Assembly: GCA_910578365.1 (NCBI GenBank)
Contig: CAJTRC010000019.1
Coordinates: 1 to 33,110, forward strand
Reading direction: 5' to 3'
Source: an uncultured Muribaculaceae bacterium
GTDB lineage: Bacteria > Bacteroidota > Bacteroidia > Bacteroidales > Muribaculaceae
DNA: 33,110 bases
How positions within the stretch are numbered: the stretch's first letter is position 1; each line of letters begins with the position of its first letter. Shown here piece by piece: positions 23,885 through 32,933 of this stretch. The notes below the pieces were generated by a model. That model had not been told where the DNA came from and did no database searches. It worked only from the letters and a program-made list of their open reading frames with translations. The position numbers and the translations under genes are program-made.

Positions 23885-24805
23885 ATGAGAGGAATATTAC
23901 GAACTGTAGGCATGTTGCTCCTTTGCGGAGCCCTTTGCTGTCCTGTGGCTGAAGCGCGCGGCCGCAACGACAACCACGACAACGGAAGTAAAAACTCACG
24001 TCCGTCGACCGGCCAGCAGAGCCGTCCGGCCGGTCGTCCCGGTAATTCCGGCAAGCGTCCCGGCGGCAACCATGGCAATCCGCGTCCCGGCGGCAACCAT
24101 GGCAATCCGCGACCCGGCGGCAACCATGGCAATCCGCGACCCGGCAGCAACCATGGCAATCCGCGTCCCGGCAGCAATCAGGGCCATCCTCGCCCCGGAA
24201 ATCCACCCCAGGCTCATCATCCCAAGCCGGGTCACGGACACGGACACGGACACGGGCACGGCCACGGGCATAGCCACAAGCATGAACACTATTACCGTCC
24301 CACTCCGCCATCTCGTCCGTATCTGCCGCCATCTCGCCCCTATTATCGTCCGGCACCGCCACGTGCCTGGCGTCCGGCAGCCACCTGGCGCCCCTTCCAT
24401 ACAGTGCTTGGAGTGAGTTTCGGTTCGGCCATAAACGTGTCGTTGAATCTGCTGTTGAACTCGGGTTACACAGTTCAGAGCTACGGTCCCAACGCCATAT
24501 ATCTGAGCAATGTGCCCATGATGAACTACTATTGGCCTGATGCCACAATGTACTACAACAACGGAACGCTTGCCGGTTCGGAATTCGTGTACTACACACC
24601 CTATGCCAATACCTCGCGCTACGACATGGTATTCAACGCCCTTTGCGGCAGTTATGGCACTCCGGTATCGGTTGTAAACAAAGGTGGACTGGTAACATCA
24701 TCGTGGTGGGGTCCCGGAAATCAGTACATCAGTCTGAGCTATGGCGGCCAGTATGCCGGCAACGGTTCGCTGGGCTACTACACCACACTTACTTTCGGCA
24801 TCTGA
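23885..24805 (+). CDS. Secreted protein with NPRPGGNHG repeats and a Gly-His tract
   Basis: Not assigned to a named family. A signal peptide (about 1-24, ending in VAEARG) precedes a low-complexity region: Ser/Asn/Arg-rich to about residue 57, then about five 9-residue repeats of NPRPGGNHG type (about 58-103), then alternating Gly-His (about 117-135, ending HSHKHEH), then Pro/Tyr/Arg-rich PPSRPY motifs (about 138-160). The C-terminal 145 residues form a compact beta-rich domain rich in Tyr, Asn and Gly that ends GYYTTLTFGI. The Gly-His tract suggests binding of nickel, zinc or copper (inference). It stands alone, with no co-oriented partner within 300 bases. Confidence 0.8.
   Translation: MRGILRTVGMLLLCGALCCPVAEARGRNDNHDNGSKNSRPSTGQQSRPAGRPGNSGKRPGGNHGNPRPGGNHGNPRPGGNHGNPRPGSNHGNPRPGSNQGHPRPGNPPQAHHPKPGHGHGHGHGHGHGHSHKHEHYYRPTPPSRPYLPPSRPYYRPAPPRAWRPAATWRPFHTVLGVSFGSAINVSLNLLLNSGYTVQSYGPNAIYLSNVPMMNYYWPDATMYYNNGTLAGSEFVYYTPYANTSRYDMVFNALCGSYGTPVSVVNKGGLVTSSWWGPGNQYISLSYGGQYAGNGSLGYYTTLTFGI
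24059..24193 (+). repeat. 27-bp tandem repeat inside the Gly-His protein gene
   Basis: Five units begin at 24059, 24086, 24113, 24140 and 24167. The first four differ at only a few bases and the fifth has decayed. Each encodes nine residues. The near-identity at DNA level suggests recent expansion by slippage or recombination, so copy number may differ between strains. Confidence 0.9.
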
Positions 24806-24819
24806 TTCAGTTATATAAC

Positions 24820-24869
24820 AACACAGCCCTTGACTTGGAGCTCGTTTCCCAATAGTCGCGGGCTGTGTT
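24820..24869. repeat. Stem-loop after the Gly-His protein gene
   Basis: Perfect 10-bp arms (24820-24829 and 24860-24869, AACACAGCCC and its complement) enclose a 30-nt loop that itself can pair through GACT/AGTC and TGG/CCA. Pairing may extend outward through TATAACA. No U-run follows; it is probably a 3' UTR structure or terminator of low typicality. Confidence 0.6.
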
Positions 24870-24913
24870 GTGTTATAGTGATATACACGCAAAATATTGG
24901 GACCATGGTCTTA

Positions 24914-25043
24914 GAGGGTGTTTAATAATAAATGTTAATTCCCGGCCGAAAATCACGTGGCGAATTTAGCTCCTTCTTCATTTATAGCAATTTAGCTAAA
25001 AGATACGCCACCGGGAATTTAATATTTATTATTAAACACCCTC
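24914..25043. repeat. Palindromic repeat element, copy A (about 130 bp)
   Basis: Left arm 24914-24945 and right arm 25011-25043 are complementary at 32 positions with one extra base. Inside, GTGGCG/CGCCAC and TTTAGCT/AGCTAAA pair again, so the whole element can fold into one long hairpin. It encodes no protein. It begins with GAGGGTGTTTAATAA and shares about 60 nearly identical bases with the element at 32934. It fills much of the 426-base gap before the TPR gene; the rest (25044-25172) shows nothing I can name. Confidence 0.85.
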
Positions 25044-25172
25044 TTAATCAGTGCGATTATTTTTGATACGAAATATTCAGCATCATGCAGCAAAGGAACA
25101 ATGTCATCCGTCAATAAATAAAGCCGGACTCTACTGTAAATATCGCCGGAATATGCCGCATAAAATATAGTG

Positions 25173-25203
25173 TTGTGATTACCAACTAAAATGTGTACCT
25201 TTG
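25173..25203 (+). promoter_or_regulatory. Promoter of the TPR/barrel operon
   Basis: TTG (25173-25175), a 20-base spacer and TACCTTTG (25196-25203) fit the Bacteroidetes pattern. The start of transcription would be near 25210, which rules out the in-frame ATG at 25193 as a start codon. Confidence 0.7.
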
Positions 25204-25231
25204 CATACTAAATCGCAATTGCAGTTGCTCA

Positions 25232-28198
25232 ATGAAGAAAATACTACTATCAACCATAGCGGCCGCTGCCCTGGTGAGCGCTCCGGCTGCCGTGAACTCT
25301 CCTGCGTATGACGGCTATCTTAGCCGTGGCAGAGCCATGTTTGCCGATGCAAATTACATAGGATGTATCGACCAGCTGGCGCATATCGACCGCAGTGCGC
25401 TCAGCGCAGGCGAAGCCGAGGAAACCGACTGGCTTATCGCCCGCGCCTGCTACCATGTGCAGGGCGCCTCGGCCAAGGCGCATTTCATAGCGTTCATACA
25501 AAAATATCCGGCCTCGCTTCACCGTCAGGAGGCTATGCTGTATATAGGCGATTGTATCATGGCCGGCAGCTATGCCGAGGCACTGAAGCAGTATGCGCTG
25601 ATTGATCCCCGCACGCTGCCAGGACATCTGAAAGAAGACCTTGAGTACCGTAAGGCCTTTTGTCACCTCAAACTTGCCGACTATGACCGCGCCGAGGCTG
25701 TATTCCGTTCGCTGCTCAATACAAAGGCCTACGGCAACGCCGCACGCTTTTATATTGCGTACATAGCCTATGCACGCCACGATTACCGGCAGGCCAAAGA
25801 CCTCTTTGCAAAAGTGAATACCTCAGCCGAACCCGGCAATATGGCCGACTACTACCTGTCGCAGATATATTACAGCGAGGCTGACTATGCCAAGGCGCTG
25901 ACTACCGCCCGCAAACTTCTGCGCCGCCAGGGTATTGCGCCTGGGTATCAGGCCGAGGCCAACAGGATTGCCGGCGAGAGTCTGTATCGTATCGACCAGC
26001 CGTCGGAGGCGATTCCTTATCTTAAGAAATACGTTGCAGCGACCGACGACCCGGCCCAGTCGGCTATGTATATACTCGGCCTGAGCCAGTATCACGAGGG
26101 CAGGTATGCCGAGGCTATATCCAGCCTGCAGCCGGTAAGCACCCTCGATGATGCCATGGGGCAGAGTTCGTTGCTTTATATAGGCCAGGCCCTGCTGAAC
26201 CAGGGCGATACCAACGCAGCCCTGCTATCGCTCGACAAAGCTCTGCGGATGAATCACGACAAGGCAGTGCAGGAGTCGGCCTTCTACAACTATGCAGTAG
26301 CTAAATTCCGCGGCGGCCGGATACCGTTCGGCAGCTCGGTAGCCACTTTCGAGGAATTCCTTCGCCGTTATCCCGATAGCCGCTATGCGCCCGAAGTACA
26401 GGAATATGTGGTGAGCGGCTGGATAAACGACAATAACTACGAAGGAGCACTCGAATCGATTAACCGTATGCGAAATCCGGGCGAAAAAGTACTCAAGGCC
26501 AAGCAGCAGGTGCTTTATGTGCTCGGTTCGCGTGCGCTGGCCACTGGCAATGCCGATGCGGCGCTCAACTATCTGAGCCAGGGCACATCGCTCGACAGAT
26601 ACGACCGCGGCGTAGCACTGCAGAATGCCCTTGTGCTGGGCGAGGCCCGGTACCGCAAAGGCGACTATGTCGGAGCGGTGAAAGAATTCGACCGCTATCT
26701 GGCCGGCGCCTCCGGGAGCGACGCCAACTATACCGTGGGCTGCTACGACCGCGCCTACGCCTATTTCGCACAGAAGAATTACGGTAAAGCCGCCGACGAT
26801 TTCCGCTATGTATCGGAGCAGAAAGGTCTGCCCGCCGAAGTACTGGCCGATGCTCTCAACCGCCTCGGCGACACATATTACTATGGTAAGGACTTCAATC
26901 GGGCCTCTGACGTATATGCCCGCGCCTACGAAGCACTGCCCGAGGCCGGCGACTATCCCAAATTTCAGCAGGCAGCAATGAAAGGCCTTACTCACGATTT
27001 CTCAGCCAAGAAACAGTTGCTGCAGGATTTCCTGCGCGACTATCCGCAGTCGGGCCTTGCCTCCGAAGCCATGCTTGAACTGGCCGAAACTGAACATTCG
27101 CTGGGCAACAAGGACGCCACCGCTGTAGCTTACCGTCGTGTGATTGAAACATATCCGGCAACGGCACAAGCCCGCACAGCTTATCTGCGTCTGGGCTCGC
27201 TCCAGCTGCAGGGTGGTGCGCGCGACCAGGCTGTAGTCACATTCAAACAGCTCATTGCCGCGGCGCCGACCTCCGACGAAGCCTCGCTCGCCGCCGACTA
27301 TCTGAAGCGCATAGGCGCCGAAGACGGCACTCTGGCCGAGGTGCGCGAGTATCTGGCCGGCATCGACAATGCTCCGCAGATCGATGTGGCCGAAGCCGAC
27401 CGCATCAGTTTTGTGACCGCCGAAGAAGCCTACGACGACCGTGGCGATGTAAGCCGACTGGAAGCCTACGTGCGCGATTATCCCGACGGAGCCTTCGTGG
27501 CCGCCGCTCTGGGCTATCTGCTCGACCATGCCGGTGAAAACAATGACAGCGACAAGGCTCTGTATTACGCCCGGGCCATCGCCGACCGCTTCCCCGACAA
27601 TGTACGAGCCGAAGCCGCCCTCGAAACCATCGGCAACATAGAATATGCCAAAGGACATGCGCCGGCGGCTCTTGAGGCATATCGCCGTCTGTCGGGCAGC
27701 GCCTCGTCGACAGCCTCGTTGAACGCCGCCCGCCTGGGCATGATGCGTGCATGCCTGGATCTCGGCAACTGGGCCGAAGCCCTCGCTGCCGCCGACATGC
27801 TGCTTGCATCGTCGACCATCGGCTCCGAAGAAAAACTCGAAGCACTGTTCTGCAAAGGCATGGCCCTGGAAAACAGCGGCAAAAACGCCGAAGCACGCAA
27901 GGTATGGAACAGCGCCGCCGACGAAACCGACAATATATTCGGCGCCAAGAGCGCGTACTATATGGCACAGAGCTATTTCGACGCTAAAGATTATAAAAAC
28001 GCCAAGACAGCCGCCGAGGAACTCACCAACTCGCGCACCCCTCACTCCTACTGGCTTGCGCGAGGCTTCATACTCTTGAGCGATATCTATCGTGCCCGGG
28101 GCAAGAAGTTCGAGGCCGACAGCTATCTCGAAGCACTCCGCGATAACTATCCCGGCAATGAAGCCGATATATTCCGCATGATAGAGGAGCGTCTGTAA
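25232..28198 (+). CDS. Large exported TPR-repeat protein
   Basis: A 988-residue protein with a signal peptide (about 1-20, MKKILLSTIAAAALVSAPAA) and then almost only tetratricopeptide-type helical repeats. Recurrent patterns are YxxGDCxxxxGxYxEALKxY, YLSQIYYSEADYAKAL, YILGLSQYHEGRYAEAI, RLGDTYYYGKDFNRASDVYARAY and YYMAQSYFDAKDYKNAK. It has no catalytic motif. Such arrays hold other proteins together; the periplasm is the likely place. The barrel gene starts 17 bases after its stop, so the two are probably made together and may form one envelope complex (inference). The start at 25232 is set by the promoter position and the signal peptide. Confidence 0.88.
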   Translation: MKKILLSTIAAAALVSAPAAVNSPAYDGYLSRGRAMFADANYIGCIDQLAHIDRSALSAGEAEETDWLIARACYHVQGASAKAHFIAFIQKYPASLHRQEAMLYIGDCIMAGSYAEALKQYALIDPRTLPGHLKEDLEYRKAFCHLKLADYDRAEAVFRSLLNTKAYGNAARFYIAYIAYARHDYRQAKDLFAKVNTSAEPGNMADYYLSQIYYSEADYAKALTTARKLLRRQGIAPGYQAEANRIAGESLYRIDQPSEAIPYLKKYVAATDDPAQSAMYILGLSQYHEGRYAEAISSLQPVSTLDDAMGQSSLLYIGQALLNQGDTNAALLSLDKALRMNHDKAVQESAFYNYAVAKFRGGRIPFGSSVATFEEFLRRYPDSRYAPEVQEYVVSGWINDNNYEGALESINRMRNPGEKVLKAKQQVLYVLGSRALATGNADAALNYLSQGTSLDRYDRGVALQNALVLGEARYRKGDYVGAVKEFDRYLAGASGSDANYTVGCYDRAYAYFAQKNYGKAADDFRYVSEQKGLPAEVLADALNRLGDTYYYGKDFNRASDVYARAYEALPEAGDYPKFQQAAMKGLTHDFSAKKQLLQDFLRDYPQSGLASEAMLELAETEHSLGNKDATAVAYRRVIETYPATAQARTAYLRLGSLQLQGGARDQAVVTFKQLIAAAPTSDEASLAADYLKRIGAEDGTLAEVREYLAGIDNAPQIDVAEADRISFVTAEEAYDDRGDVSRLEAYVRDYPDGAFVAAALGYLLDHAGENNDSDKALYYARAIADRFPDNVRAEAALETIGNIEYAKGHAPAALEAYRRLSGSASSTASLNAARLGMMRACLDLGNWAEALAAADMLLASSTIGSEEKLEALFCKGMALENSGKNAEARKVWNSAADETDNIFGAKSAYYMAQSYFDAKDYKNAKTAAEELTNSRTPHSYWLARGFILLSDIYRARGKKFEADSYLEALRDNYPGNEADIFRMIEERL

Positions 28199-28215
28199 TT
28201 ATTAACTCAGTAGAC

Positions 28216-29877
28216 ATGAAAACAAGACATATAGCATTTCTGGGTGCGGCGCTGCTGGCGCCGGCGGTTATGGCCCAGGATATAAGCACCGAAATAACAG
28301 TCGACCGTACCATTGTGCCCGAGCAACGCAGCGCCGAGCGGCCGGCCAACTTCGTGCCGTCGATACAGCTGCCCCGGGTAGAGCTCAAACCTCTGTCGCT
28401 GCACGAATATCTCAAGGCCTCCGAACTTACCACCATACTGCCGGTACTCGAGCCGGCCTCTTACGGCGATACCATTGCGCTCACCCCGTACCGCGGTTAT
28501 GCGGCCATAGGCTACTTTCCGGTGTACAATCTGGGAGCTTCGGCCGGATATCGTTTCATAAACACCCACAACACCCGTCTGGGCGCATGGATGCAGTTCG
28601 ACGGCAATTCCTACAAAGGCAGCGTAGGCTCGGAGAAGTACTCCTATGGTGACAATACGGTGTCGCTCGGAGCCGACTTCAACCGCATGTTCAAGGCCGG
28701 GCATCTGACTGTGGCACTTGAATATATGCACGGACGCACTACTATGCCCGCCCTTGGAGAGTACAGCACCGGAATAGGAAACGATGTTAACACCAAGGTG
28801 CTGAATGCCGACGGCTTCAAGGCCGATGCTTCGTGGTGGGGGCGCTACAAGACGTTTACATACAAAGCCACATTTGAATTCGAGCATTTCGGCTATGCCT
28901 CGCACTTCAACGAGCAGCGCTATACCCCCGAGATAGGCGTGATGCTTGGCGGCGCGCCGGGCAAGCCCTCAGGCGGTATCGACATTAAAGGCGACTTCCT
29001 CAGCAGCGGGAACGGCGACCTTACTTTGCTGCCTTACTATAATTATAATACAGCGACATTCAGCGCACATGTAGGGCTGAAACTCGACGTCCGTACCGGT
29101 GATATGACTATTGGTGACACTAAGGTCAAGCGCTTCCATGTAGCTCCCGATGTACAGATTGGCTGGGCTCCGCTGAGTATGTTTGCCGTCGAGGCCCGTG
29201 TAGAAGGCGGCGACAGAATCAACACCGCAGCCGGGTACTACAACCTCTGCCATTACTTTACACCTCAGGAAATGCGCCCGTACAGCAACGTGCCGGTCGA
29301 CGCAAGCCTTAAATTCACCGTAGGTCCGGTGGCAGGAGTGAGCCTTAAACTTTTCGGCGGTTACAGCATGGCCAACGACTGGCTGATGCCGTCGCAAAGC
29401 CGGCCCTCGTTGGCCAATGTGGGAGTAAACATCCTGAATCCATATTACTCGCTTTTCGTTCCCTACGATATAAAAGGCTGGCTGCTTGGCGCCGGAATAG
29501 GATACCGCTGGCGTGACATAGTGGACTTTGAGGCTACCGCGCAGATGGCGCCACAGGCTACCGACAAGGGCTACTACCGCTGGCTCGACCGCGCCCGTTA
29601 TGTGGCGGATGCCTCGGTTAAGGTGCATCCGGTCGACAACCTCGACCTTGAGCTGGGCTACGAATTCCGTGGAGGCCGCAAGCTTTACAACTATGCAGGT
29701 GCGGAGCGTAAACTCGGCAACAAAAGCGACCTCAGCTTAGGTGCGGCTTACCGTATCAGCCCGCAATTGAGCGTGTGGCTCCGCGGCGAGAACCTGCTCA
29801 ACCACCATTACGACCTGCTGCTGTCCTTGCCCGCCCAGGGAATCAAAGGCCTTGTGGGTGTGTCGTATAAATTCTAA
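28216..29877 (+). CDS. Outer-membrane beta-barrel, TonB-receptor-like, without plug
   Basis: A 553-residue outer-membrane protein. A signal peptide (about 1-20, ending AVMAQ) and a short region of about 60 residues rich in Pro and Glu precede many amphipathic strands with aromatic edges, ending in the C-terminal phenylalanine motif VGVSYKF used for barrel insertion. The last third (LDLELGYEFRGGRKLYNY, DLSLGAAYRISPQLSVWLRGENLLNHHYD) is like the end of TonB-dependent receptors, but the 120-150-residue plug domain and a TonB box are not seen. It is downstream of the TPR gene. Cargo is unknown. Confidence 0.82.
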   Translation: MKTRHIAFLGAALLAPAVMAQDISTEITVDRTIVPEQRSAERPANFVPSIQLPRVELKPLSLHEYLKASELTTILPVLEPASYGDTIALTPYRGYAAIGYFPVYNLGASAGYRFINTHNTRLGAWMQFDGNSYKGSVGSEKYSYGDNTVSLGADFNRMFKAGHLTVALEYMHGRTTMPALGEYSTGIGNDVNTKVLNADGFKADASWWGRYKTFTYKATFEFEHFGYASHFNEQRYTPEIGVMLGGAPGKPSGGIDIKGDFLSSGNGDLTLLPYYNYNTATFSAHVGLKLDVRTGDMTIGDTKVKRFHVAPDVQIGWAPLSMFAVEARVEGGDRINTAAGYYNLCHYFTPQEMRPYSNVPVDASLKFTVGPVAGVSLKLFGGYSMANDWLMPSQSRPSLANVGVNILNPYYSLFVPYDIKGWLLGAGIGYRWRDIVDFEATAQMAPQATDKGYYRWLDRARYVADASVKVHPVDNLDLELGYEFRGGRKLYNYAGAERKLGNKSDLSLGAAYRISPQLSVWLRGENLLNHHYDLLLSLPAQGIKGLVGVSYKF

Positions 29878-29925
29878 AAAATGAAAAAATAGGCTTGTTA
29901 TGGGCGAAGTTTGGAGAAAAAACAC

Positions 29926-29933
29926 TATATTTG
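29926..29933 (+). promoter_or_regulatory. -7 promoter element of secDF
   Basis: TATATTTG matches TAnnTTTG, 57 bases before the secDF ATG. A TTTG lies 12 bases upstream, too close for the usual spacing, so the -33 box is weak. Confidence 0.6.
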
Positions 29934-29990
29934 CAAGCTGAAAAAAATACGAACTCAAATAATTAACAAATTAAACCATAAACAAATCAC

Positions 29991-32933
29991 ATGCAAAGCA
30001 AAGGAACGCTTGGTAGCATCGTGGCCGGTGTGATAGCTGCATTTCTGGTGCTGGTGTGCTTGTTTTACCTCTCATTCACCTTTGTGTCAAACAAATATGA
30101 AAAAGAGGCCGACGAGTATGCCTTAGCTCAGCAGAAAGAAGTTGGCAACACCGACTCGGTCTATAACCAGGCCTACAAACACTACATGGACTCGCACGGC
30201 GAGGAAAAAGTGTATCTCGGTTACACCCTTTCTCAGGTTCAGAAATGGGGAGTTAACCTCGGTCTTGACCTTAAAGGCGGTATGAACGTAATTCTGCAGG
30301 TCGACGTGCCCGACATGCTCCGTTCGTTCAAGGCCACCCAGGATGTTGACTCCACTTTCGAAAAGGCTCTCGCCCAGACCGATGCCATCGTAAGCAAGCC
30401 CGACCATCAGAGCGACGACTACATAGGCACATTCATCGAACAGTATCGTGCCCTCGCCGCCGCAAACGGTTCGGCTCCCGACTTCGGTGTGATTTTTAAT
30501 GTCAGCAATCTCAAACAGGGTGCCGGCGATGACGCTGCCCGTACAGCCCTCAAGGACGCCGTGAAGGCTTCGGTAGAGAACACCGCCAACAACGTACTCC
30601 GCAACCGTATCGACCAGTTCGGCGTAGTTTCGCCCAACATCCAGGTACTCCAGGGCAAGGACGGCCAGATTCTGCTCGAACTTCCCGGCGTGAAGGACCA
30701 CGAACGCGTCCGCGACCTGCTCCAGCGCTCAGCCGCACTCGAATTCTATAAGACTTTCTATACCGACAACCAGGAACTCGCAGGCCTCCAGCAGGGACTT
30801 GACGCCGCCATCGCCGCTCTCAGCGCCGACAGCACCAAGAACATCGCTCCGCTGGCAGCCTTGATGCAGGGTGGTTCGATGCAGCCCGGCGTGATTCTCG
30901 GCTACGCTCCCGACAAAAAGAGCATGGATGAAATCGACGCGCTGCTCAAATCGCCTGCCGCACTCCGCAACCTCCCCGCCAACCTGGCTCTCCGCTGGGG
31001 CGTGAAACCCGAGGTTACCGTCAACCCCCAGACCAAGAAGGAAACCCGCCTGGGTTACGCCCTCTACGCTCTTAAGAACGACAACGGCAAAGCAGCCCTC
31101 TTCGGCAACGTAGTTACCGACGCTTCGACCAACTACGACAACCTCCAGGGCAATATGGTAAGCATGACCATGAACAGCGATGCAGCCCGTCGCTGGGCCC
31201 AGATTACCAAAGAAGCCGTTGAACATGGCCAGGCTCCCGTAGCCATTGTGCTCGATGACCGTGTATACTCCGCTCCTTCGGTGCGTTCGGTAATCGACGG
31301 CGGCAACTCGCAGATTACCGGTAACTTCACCGTTGAAGAAGCTACCGACCTTGTGAACGTGCTCAAATCGGGTCAGATGAATGCCAAGGTGAACATCATC
31401 TCCGACATGGTTATTGGTCCGTCGCTGGGCGAAGAGGCCATCCAGAGCGGCTTCATCTCGTTCGTAGTGGCACTGGTACTGCTTATGATATTTATGATAG
31501 TCTTCTACGGCGTCATACCGGGCCTTATCGCCAACGTATGCCTTGTCTTCAACCTTTTCTTCACCATGGGTATTCTGGCATCGTTCCAGGCCGTACTGAC
31601 CATGTCGGGTATCGCCGGTATCGTACTTTCGCTGGGTATGGCTGTCGACGCCAACGTGCTTATCTTTGAGCGCGCCAAAGAAGAACTCCGTGCAGGCAAG
31701 AACTCGCGTAACGCCATTGCCGACGGTTACTCCAACGCATTCTCGGCGATTTTCGACTCCAACCTTACCTCGATTATCACCGGCGTGATTCTGCTGCTGT
31801 TCGGCACCGGTCCTATCAAGGGCTTCGCCACCACTCTTATCATCGGTCTTGTATGCTCGTTCTTCACCGCAGTATACCTGAGCCGTCTGTTCTTCCTCTG
31901 GTACTTCAAAAGCAAGAAGAACCCCGAGTTGCAGTTCAGCACCGCCATCTCGCGCAAGATGTTCACCGATTCGAAGATTAACTTCCTCGACCAGCGCAAG
32001 GTCAGCTTCGGTGTGGTAGGCGCTATCGTGGCTATTGTGATTGTATCGCTGTTCGCCCGCGGCCTCAACCAGGGCATCGACTTCTCGGGTGGCCGCAACT
32101 ACATTGTCAAGTTCGACCATCCGGTTGACCGCAGCAACATCGAAGGCCGCCTGCAGCAGGCATTCCCCGGCGCATCTGTTTCGGTAATCAACATCCAGAG
32201 CTCCGACCAGGTACGTATCTCCACCAACTACAAGATTGAAGACGGCGATCCGGCAGTAGAACGCGAAATCACCGACAAACTCTTCGAAGTACTCAAGTCG
32301 GACCTCCGCGCCGGCATGACCGACAAAGAATTCAGCACTACCGACGCCAGCCAGGGTATCGTACAGTCGCAGAAAGTAGGCCCCACCGTTGCCGACGACA
32401 TGCGTACCGATGCCTATGTAGCGGTAATCATTGCCATGATTGCAATGTTCCTCTACATTCTGGTTCGTTTCCGCAACATAGCCTTCTCGCTGGGCGCTCT
32501 GGCCGCCGTGGCCTTCACCGCCTTCGCTATCATAGGCTTCTACTCGCTCTTCTATGGCGTACTGCCCTTCGCCATGGAAATCGACCAGACCTTCATCGCC
32601 GCTATCCTTACCGTAATCGGTTATCAGATCAACGATACCGTGGTGGTATTCGACCGTGTGCGCGAAAACGTAGGTCTGTATCCCAAGGAAACATTCTTCA
32701 ACACCATCAACAAGTCAATCAACAGCACTCTGGGTCGTACCATTATGACCTCGTGCTCGACCCTGCTGGTACTTCTGTGTATCTTCATCCTGGGCGGTGA
32801 TGCCATCCGCAGCTTTGTGTTCGCAATGATTTGGGGTGTAATTATCGGTACTCTGGCCACCATCTACGTGGCTTCGCCGGTAGCTTACCTCGCCGACTCG
32901 CGCCGCAAGCGTGCCGCCGCCGTCAAGAAGTAA
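29991..32933 (+). CDS. secDF: Fused protein translocase subunit SecDF
   Basis: Proton-driven helper of the Sec translocon that pulls exported proteins across the inner membrane. The 980-residue chain joins SecD and SecF, as is usual in Bacteroidetes. In order: membrane helix about 9-32; DLKGGMNV (93-100); the periplasmic P1 domain with NNVLRNRIDQFGV and DHERVRDLLQRSAALEFY; GNFTVEEATDLVNVLKSG before the SecD membrane block; SLGMAVDANVLIFERAKEEL with the conserved Asp; then SecF with DFSGGRNYIVKFD and YQINDTVVVFDRVREN. A region of about 100 residues after the Phe-Tyr-Lys segment is extra compared with E. coli SecD. Codon use is strongly biased, as expected of a highly expressed gene. Confidence 0.96.
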   Translation: MQSKGTLGSIVAGVIAAFLVLVCLFYLSFTFVSNKYEKEADEYALAQQKEVGNTDSVYNQAYKHYMDSHGEEKVYLGYTLSQVQKWGVNLGLDLKGGMNVILQVDVPDMLRSFKATQDVDSTFEKALAQTDAIVSKPDHQSDDYIGTFIEQYRALAAANGSAPDFGVIFNVSNLKQGAGDDAARTALKDAVKASVENTANNVLRNRIDQFGVVSPNIQVLQGKDGQILLELPGVKDHERVRDLLQRSAALEFYKTFYTDNQELAGLQQGLDAAIAALSADSTKNIAPLAALMQGGSMQPGVILGYAPDKKSMDEIDALLKSPAALRNLPANLALRWGVKPEVTVNPQTKKETRLGYALYALKNDNGKAALFGNVVTDASTNYDNLQGNMVSMTMNSDAARRWAQITKEAVEHGQAPVAIVLDDRVYSAPSVRSVIDGGNSQITGNFTVEEATDLVNVLKSGQMNAKVNIISDMVIGPSLGEEAIQSGFISFVVALVLLMIFMIVFYGVIPGLIANVCLVFNLFFTMGILASFQAVLTMSGIAGIVLSLGMAVDANVLIFERAKEELRAGKNSRNAIADGYSNAFSAIFDSNLTSIITGVILLLFGTGPIKGFATTLIIGLVCSFFTAVYLSRLFFLWYFKSKKNPELQFSTAISRKMFTDSKINFLDQRKVSFGVVGAIVAIVIVSLFARGLNQGIDFSGGRNYIVKFDHPVDRSNIEGRLQQAFPGASVSVINIQSSDQVRISTNYKIEDGDPAVEREITDKLFEVLKSDLRAGMTDKEFSTTDASQGIVQSQKVGPTVADDMRTDAYVAVIIAMIAMFLYILVRFRNIAFSLGALAAVAFTAFAIIGFYSLFYGVLPFAMEIDQTFIAAILTVIGYQINDTVVVFDRVRENVGLYPKETFFNTINKSINSTLGRTIMTSCSTLLVLLCIFILGGDAIRSFVFAMIWGVIIGTLATIYVASPVAYLADSRRKRAAAVKK

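Noticed and set aside
24059..24193. Possible CRISPR array because of regular 27-bp units
   Set aside because: The units are contiguous without spacers, in frame, and encode a repeated peptide; no cas gene is present.
23832..24599. 255-codon minus-strand frame opposite the Gly-His gene, with Asp/Cys/His repeats
   Set aside because: The repeats are only the 27-bp DNA repeat read backwards; the plus-strand frame has a signal peptide and a structured C-terminal domain.
26225..28045. Two long minus-strand open frames (256 and 347 codons) opposite the TPR gene
   Set aside because: They are mirror images of repeated alanine/tyrosine-rich TPR codons, with Cys/Gly/Val-rich composition and no recognisable motif.
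28216..29877. SusC/SusD-type polysaccharide utilisation locus
   Set aside because: The barrel has no plug, no carboxypeptidase-like N-terminal domain and no SusD partner; the neighbouring gene is a TPR protein.
30729..32120. 463-codon minus-strand open frame opposite secDF
   Set aside because: It is antisense to a certain, highly codon-biased gene; the translation is Glu/Val/Asp-rich without any domain and has no promoter or family pattern. Strong codon bias in secDF keeps the opposite frame open.
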